Source: Oscillospiraceae bacterium (lineage in GTDB: Bacteria; Bacillota; Clostridia; Oscillospirales; Oscillospiraceae). Taken from it: 6,334 bases of DNA. Below the pieces are notes generated by a model. It saw only the letters and a program-made list of their open reading frames with translations. It did no database searches and was not told where the DNA came from. Location of the stretch: assembly GCA_902783825.1 (NCBI GenBank), contig CACZSJ010000170.1:1-6334 (forward strand), in the 5' to 3' direction. The position numbers and the translations under genes were made by a program. Shown here one piece after another: positions 4,958 through 6,334 of the stretch. Each line of letters opens with the position of its first letter. Position 1 is the first letter of the stretch.

Positions 4958-6334
4958 TCAGCACAGTTGGGCGCCGGCCGGCACACTGTCATCCAGAATC
5001 AGCAGGTGCAGCTCCTCCTGGCCGTCCACTTCCCGCACGGCGGACAGCAGCATGCCGTTGGACTCCTGACCCATCATTTTTCTGGGCGGCAGATTCAAAA
5101 TCGCCACCACGGTTTTGCCCACCAGATCCTCTGGCTCATAGAATTTATGGATGCCGGACAGGATCTGCCTGGGTGTACCGCTGCCGTCGTCCAGACTGAA
5201 CTTCAGCAGCTTCTCAGACTTCTTCACCGCCTCGCAGCTGAGAACCTTGCACACGCGCATGTCGCACTTGGCAAACTCCTCGATGCTCACGTCCGGCAGC
5301 ACCGGCTGGACAGCCGGCGCCGACGCCTGCTTCTGGGTGCTTTCCAGATCCTGCAGCATCTTGGCCATGTCGATCCGGGGGAAGAGCGTCTCTCCCTTGT
5401 GGACGCTGACCGTAGCGGGCAGAGCGCCGTACACATTGGCTTTCTCCCAGGTGGTATTCTCTCCCTCGGCGCCGATCTGCGCGAAGGCTTTGGCGCAGCT
5501 TTCGGGCATGACGGGCGTCAGCAGGATCAGAGAGACCCGCAGGGCCTCCAACAGATTGTACATCACCGTGGCCAGGCGGGCGCGCTTGCCTTCGTCCTTG
5601 GCCAGGACCCAGGGCGCGGTCTCGTCAATATACTTATTGGCCCTCTGGATCAGCTTGAAGACCTCCTCCAGAGCCAGGTGCAGCTGGAAGGCCTCCATCT
5701 GCTTTTCGTAGCGGTCGCGGGTAGATCGGATCATCTCCAGCAGTTCCTCATCCTGGCTGTCCGCTTCGCGCTGGACGGGCAGTGTGCCGCCGAAGTATTT
5801 CTCCACCATAGCCGTGGTCCGGGAGACCAGGTTGCCCAGGTCATTGGCCAGATCCGTGTTGATGGTGGAAATCAGCAGCTCGTTGGAGAAGTTGCCGTCC
5901 GAACCGAAGGGGAAGGTGCGCAGCAGGAAGAAGCGCAGCGCATCCACGCCGAATTTCTCCGCCAGCACATAGGGGTCCACCACGTTGCCCTTGGACTTGG
6001 ACATCTTGCCGCCGTCGATGATCAGCCAGCCGTGGCCGTAGACCTTCCGCGGTACAGGCAAATCCAGGCTCATCAGCATCGCCGGCCAGATGATGGAGTG
6101 GAAGCGCACGATCTCTTTGCCCACAATGTGATGGGCGTGGGGCCAGTACTTGTCAAACTCATCGTAGCGGTCGTTCAAATAGCCCAGCGCCGTAATGTAG
6201 TTGGACAGGGCGTCCACCCACACATAGACCACGTGACCCGGATCAAAGTCCACCGGGATACCCCAGCTGAAACTGGTTCGGGAGACGCAGAGGTCTTCCA
6301 GGCCGGGCTTGATGAAGTTGTTGATCATCTCATT
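4958..6334 (-). CDS. metG: Methionyl-tRNA synthetase, C-terminal part (5' end outside the window)
   Basis: This enzyme charges tRNA-Met with methionine using ATP, in the cytoplasm, and is essential. The 458 visible codons run from the window edge (Asn-Glu-Met-Ile) to TGA at 4958-4960. The N-terminal HIGH motif and any zinc-knuckle insert lie beyond the edge; about 200 residues should be missing, given a usual length near 650. Present: the end of the catalytic domain (WGIPVDFDPGHVVYVWVDAL), the catalytic loop KMSKSKGN (KMSKS at 5993-6007), the helical anticodon-binding domain, a linker rich in Gln/Ala/Pro, and a C-terminal EMAPII/Arc1p-like tRNA-binding domain (4961-5293, including CDMRVCKVL and PPRKMMGQESNGMLL). 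This single-chain layout is the Bacillus type. The first Met codon of the visible frame (6326-6328) is internal, not the start. Confidence 0.98.
   Translation of the reverse strand, partial: NEMINNFIKPGLEDLCVSRTSFSWGIPVDFDPGHVVYVWVDALSNYITALGYLNDRYDEFDKYWPHAHHIVGKEIVRFHSIIWPAMLMSLDLPVPRKVYGHGWLIIDGGKMSKSKGNVVDPYVLAEKFGVDALRFFLLRTFPFGSDGNFSNELLISTINTDLANDLGNLVSRTTAMVEKYFGGTLPVQREADSQDEELLEMIRSTRDRYEKQMEAFQLHLALEEVFKLIQRANKYIDETAPWVLAKDEGKRARLATVMYNLLEALRVSLILLTPVMPESCAKAFAQIGAEGENTTWEKANVYGALPATVSVHKGETLFPRIDMAKMLQDLESTQKQASAPAVQPVLPDVSIEEFAKCDMRVCKVLSCEAVKKSEKLLKFSLDDGSGTPRQILSGIHKFYEPEDLVGKTVVAILNLPPRKMMGQESNGMLLSAVREVDGQEELHLLILDDSVPAGAQLC

Noticed and set aside
3997..5199. A 400-codon open frame on the plus strand
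   Set aside because: It is the antisense shadow of the metal chaperone GTPase. Its N-terminus is a low-complexity Met/Val/Leu run produced by reading the His repeat backwards, it crosses an intergenic hairpin, and it has no RBS or recognisable domain.

Overview
The window (about 6.3 kb) looks like ordinary chromosome of a fairly GC-rich member of the Bacillota, probably class Clostridia and possibly the Oscillospiraceae/Ruminococcaceae group. This rests on the Bacillus-type methionyl-tRNA synthetase with a fused C-terminal tRNA-binding domain, strong AGGAGG-type ribosome binding sites, TTGACA/TATAAT-type promoters, a tRNA gene with encoded CCA, and the type of small zinc-ribbon membrane protein. 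The assignment is inferred from composition and protein style, not from a search.

Every gene lies on the minus strand, so the window reads from right to left. From the right edge: the C-terminal two thirds of metG (4958-6334, cut by the edge); a short spacer with a GC-rich hairpin; then a tight four-gene cluster. The cluster holds a COG0523/CobW-type GTPase with a triplicated His/Cys-rich metal-binding insert (3715-4845), a second CobW-like GTPase fused to a C-terminal domain resembling that of YcgQ/DUF1980 proteins (2769-3722), a HAD-family hydrolase (2073-2744), and a membrane-anchored family 2 glycosyltransferase (1092-2069). Junctions in the cluster are an 8-bp overlap, a 24-bp gap and a 3-bp gap, so one transcript with translational coupling is likely. 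After a 175-bp spacer with its own promoter comes a single-pass membrane protein with a cytoplasmic zinc ribbon and an extracytoplasmic Ig-like domain (260-916), ended by a strong terminator. Last is a solitary tRNA-Val(GAC) gene (65-140) with its own consensus promoter and terminator.

The most notable part is the GTPase pair. The upstream protein has everything expected of a metal chaperone GTPase (P-loop, CxCC, His/Cys-rich store). The downstream protein keeps the P-loop but has no CxCC and carries a domain otherwise known from a permease-associated protein family. Their overlapping genes suggest that they work together, plausibly in zinc or another transition-metal handling. No metal-responsive operator was found by eye. 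The hydrolase and glycosyltransferase downstream have no obvious link to metals. The tRNA and zinc-ribbon genes are separate transcription units.
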